Assembly: GCA_027729865.1 (NCBI GenBank)
Contig: JAQCBM010000067.1
Coordinates: 1-9,030, forward strand
Reading direction: 5' to 3'
Source of the DNA: Actinomycetota bacterium
GTDB lineage: Bacteria > Actinomycetota > Actinomycetes > S36-B12
DNA: 9,030 nucleotides
The notes under the pieces were generated by a model, which had not been told where the DNA came from, did not search any database, and worked only from the letters and a program-made list of their open reading frames with translations. Shown piece by piece: positions 8,202-9,030 of this stretch (position 1 is the stretch's first letter; every line of letters starts with the position of its first letter). The position numbers and the translations under genes are program-made.

Positions 8202-8689
8202 ATGACAAGCCCCAACTTGGGAGCGCTCTACCTGAAAACACTCGTCTCAATCGAAGAGAGAGGCGTGCTCGTAACGGTCGGTGAGTCGTCGGTGGTCCGT
8301 GACTCCGTCGTTCACGTCATCACCGCGTGGAACCCGGGTGATGAACGCCCGACCCGAGAGCAGAACGACAGCGCCAGCCGACGTTTGCTCGGTCTCCTTG
8401 TGGAGGGAAGTTTCCGGCCGCCAAGTTGGCATGGGACGCATCCCAAGACGACTGGTGTCGTGACGCCTCCGGCGAACCGGTCGCACGCCGATGCCACGCC
8501 GAGGTCGCCGTGCTGTGTCATCACCACGGCCTCGACATCACGACGGACTGGACCTTCCACGTGCTTCCTCAAGACGCCATCGCGGCATGGCCCGCCCAGT
8601 CACTTCGCCCGAGCACGGTGATCGCCGCGGGCTATCCGGCGCTCGACGGGACACAACTCGCCGACGCCATCCGGGCACTCACCGGCTGA
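8202..8689 (+). pseudogene. Frameshifted small gene, DUF3293-like N-terminal half
   Basis: The ATG at 8202 opens a frame with good codon use. Its product includes VITAWNPGDERPT, then N and a run of helical residues, resembling the TAWNP signature of DUF3293 proteins, whose function is unknown. After about base 8405 this frame turns into Pro/Thr/Arg-rich sequence of non-coding type. The frame one base back (codons beginning 8402, 8405 and on) has strong C/G third positions and runs to a TGA at 8687-8689, encoding KFPAAKLAWDASQDDW and then an Ala/His/Asp-rich segment. One missing G in the GGG run at 8405-8407 would explain the break; restoring it gives 162 residues reading VEGKFPAAK across the join. 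It is either a true pseudogene or a sequencing error. No classic slippery heptamer is present. The C-terminal half does not clearly match DUF3293, so the family call is weak; a coding origin for both halves is much better supported. Confidence 0.6.
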
Positions 8690-8706
8690 CCCGCCTCACA
8701 GGCACA

Positions 8707-8729
8707 AAGGCGTATCTCGGACACGCCTT
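8707..8729. terminator. Inverted repeat between convergent genes, possible weak terminator
   Basis: AAGGCGT at 8707-8713 pairs perfectly with ACGCCTT at 8723-8729 across a 9-base loop. It lies 18 bases past the stop of the small plus-strand gene. There is no T-run after it on the plus strand. On the minus strand the stem is followed by only a short run of Ts, so an intrinsic terminator is uncertain on either strand. Confidence 0.3.
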
Positions 8730-8733
8730 CGCT

Positions 8734-8753
8734 GACGACGCATTTGGGTCGTC
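8734..8753. repeat. Inverted repeat, short hairpin
   Basis: GACGAC at 8734-8739 pairs with GTCGTC at 8748-8753 across an 8-base loop, immediately after the hairpin at 8707-8729. There is no adjacent T-run. Its position suggests part of a transcription end region, but short stems are common at this GC content. Confidence 0.25.
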
Positions 8754-8778
8754 GTGGCCGTAATTGCCGAAGCCCGAG

Positions 8779-8801
8779 GCGGCCGAATGATGCCGGGCCG
8801 C
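8779..8801. repeat. GC-only inverted repeat in the convergent intergenic region
   Basis: GCGGCC at 8779-8784 pairs with GGCCGC at 8796-8801 across an 11-base loop. It is the most stable of the three stems in the gap 8690-8858 because every pair is G-C. With no T-run it would not be a standard intrinsic terminator, though it could slow polymerase from either side. Confidence 0.25.
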
Positions 8802-8858
8802 GAATACCACCCCGACACTGCCCCTCCCCGGATCTTGCATGCGCCCCGTCAATGTCGA

Positions 8859-9030
8859 TCAATGACCGCCCAGAACGAGGTAACCCTTCTCGCGGAGCTG
8901 GTCAGCGAGACGGCGCTCAGCCGCCCGAGACGCGTTTCGTGATCGATAGATCCGGGTATCGGTGAGATCGGGTCGCAGTCGGACGGCACGAGCGCCGACA
9001 CGGCGCGACCCGCGGGCCTTCGACCATTCG
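8859..9030 (-). CDS. Unidentified protein, C-terminal 56 residues (5' end outside window)
   Basis: Read on the minus strand, the frame is open from the right edge (first full codon at 9029-9027) to a TGA at 8861-8859. The product begins EWSKARGSRR, passes through RPDLTDTRIYRSRNASRAAE and ends RRLADQLREKGYLVLGGH. The long run of charged and helical residues, C/G-ending codons and natural-looking composition point to a real gene; the overlapping plus-strand frames are less convincing. The gene converges on the DISARM operon, leaving a 169-base gap. I do not recognise the family. The AERRLADQLREKG segment should form an amphipathic helix followed by a short strand (YLVL). Its start and full length lie right of the window, so no function is proposed. 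Confidence 0.6.
   Translation of the reverse strand, partial: EWSKARGSRRVGARAVRLRPDLTDTRIYRSRNASRAAERRLADQLREKGYLVLGGH

Noticed and set aside
8400..8416. Programmed frameshift in the small downstream gene
   Set aside because: There is no X-XXY-YYZ slippery heptamer and no clear stimulatory structure; a lost base in the GGG run is simpler.
7896..8621. 241-residue plus-strand frame starting inside drmC
   Set aside because: The first half overlaps the HKD region of drmC in another frame and reads as non-coding. Only the part from 8202 to about 8405 looks real and has its own ribosome binding site.
8744..8965. Plus-strand short frames at 8744-8965 and 8754-8942
   Set aside because: Their products are Pro/Arg/Ser-rich with no ribosome binding site, and they overlap the better minus-strand partial gene.
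1..9030. CRISPR arrays, insertion sequences, tRNA genes or attachment sites
   Set aside because: No regularly spaced repeats, transposase motifs, terminal inverted repeats with target duplications or tRNA-like folds were seen.

Overview
The window is GC-rich (44 of 60 bases in 1-60, 42 of 60 in 4021-4080). It has tightly packed genes, a GTG start and strong C/G bias at third codon positions, which suits a high-GC bacterium, most likely an actinomycete-type organism. No rRNA, tRNA or housekeeping gene fixes the taxon.

Bases 1-8130 are one plus-strand operon that I read as most of a class 1 DISARM anti-phage system: drmMI (N6-adenine methyltransferase, 5' end outside the window), drmA (1214-residue DExH helicase), drmB (616-residue DUF1998 protein) and drmC (263-residue phospholipase D-fold protein). 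The genes overlap by 4, 1 and 4 bases, so they are almost certainly co-transcribed and translationally coupled. Class 1 DISARM normally carries drmD (SNF2-family ATPase) upstream of drmMI; if present here, it lies left of base 1. In the DISARM model the methylase marks host DNA as self, DrmA and DrmB form a DNA-binding helicase complex that acts on incoming phage DNA, and DrmC is an auxiliary PLD protein.

After a 71-base gap, 8202-8689 holds a small gene with its own ribosome binding site. It looks broken: a DUF3293-like N-terminal half in one frame continues into a good coding stretch one frame over. One extra G in the GGG run at 8405-8407 would join them into a 162-residue protein.

Bases 8690-8858 are non-coding and hold three short inverted repeats, where a terminator between convergent genes would be expected. 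From 8859 to the end of the window the minus strand carries the C-terminal 56 residues of an unidentified gene that enters from the right.

The main points of interest are the DISARM operon, a local GC drop inside the specificity half of drmMI, the frameshifted gene behind drmC, and the previously uncalled convergent partial gene.
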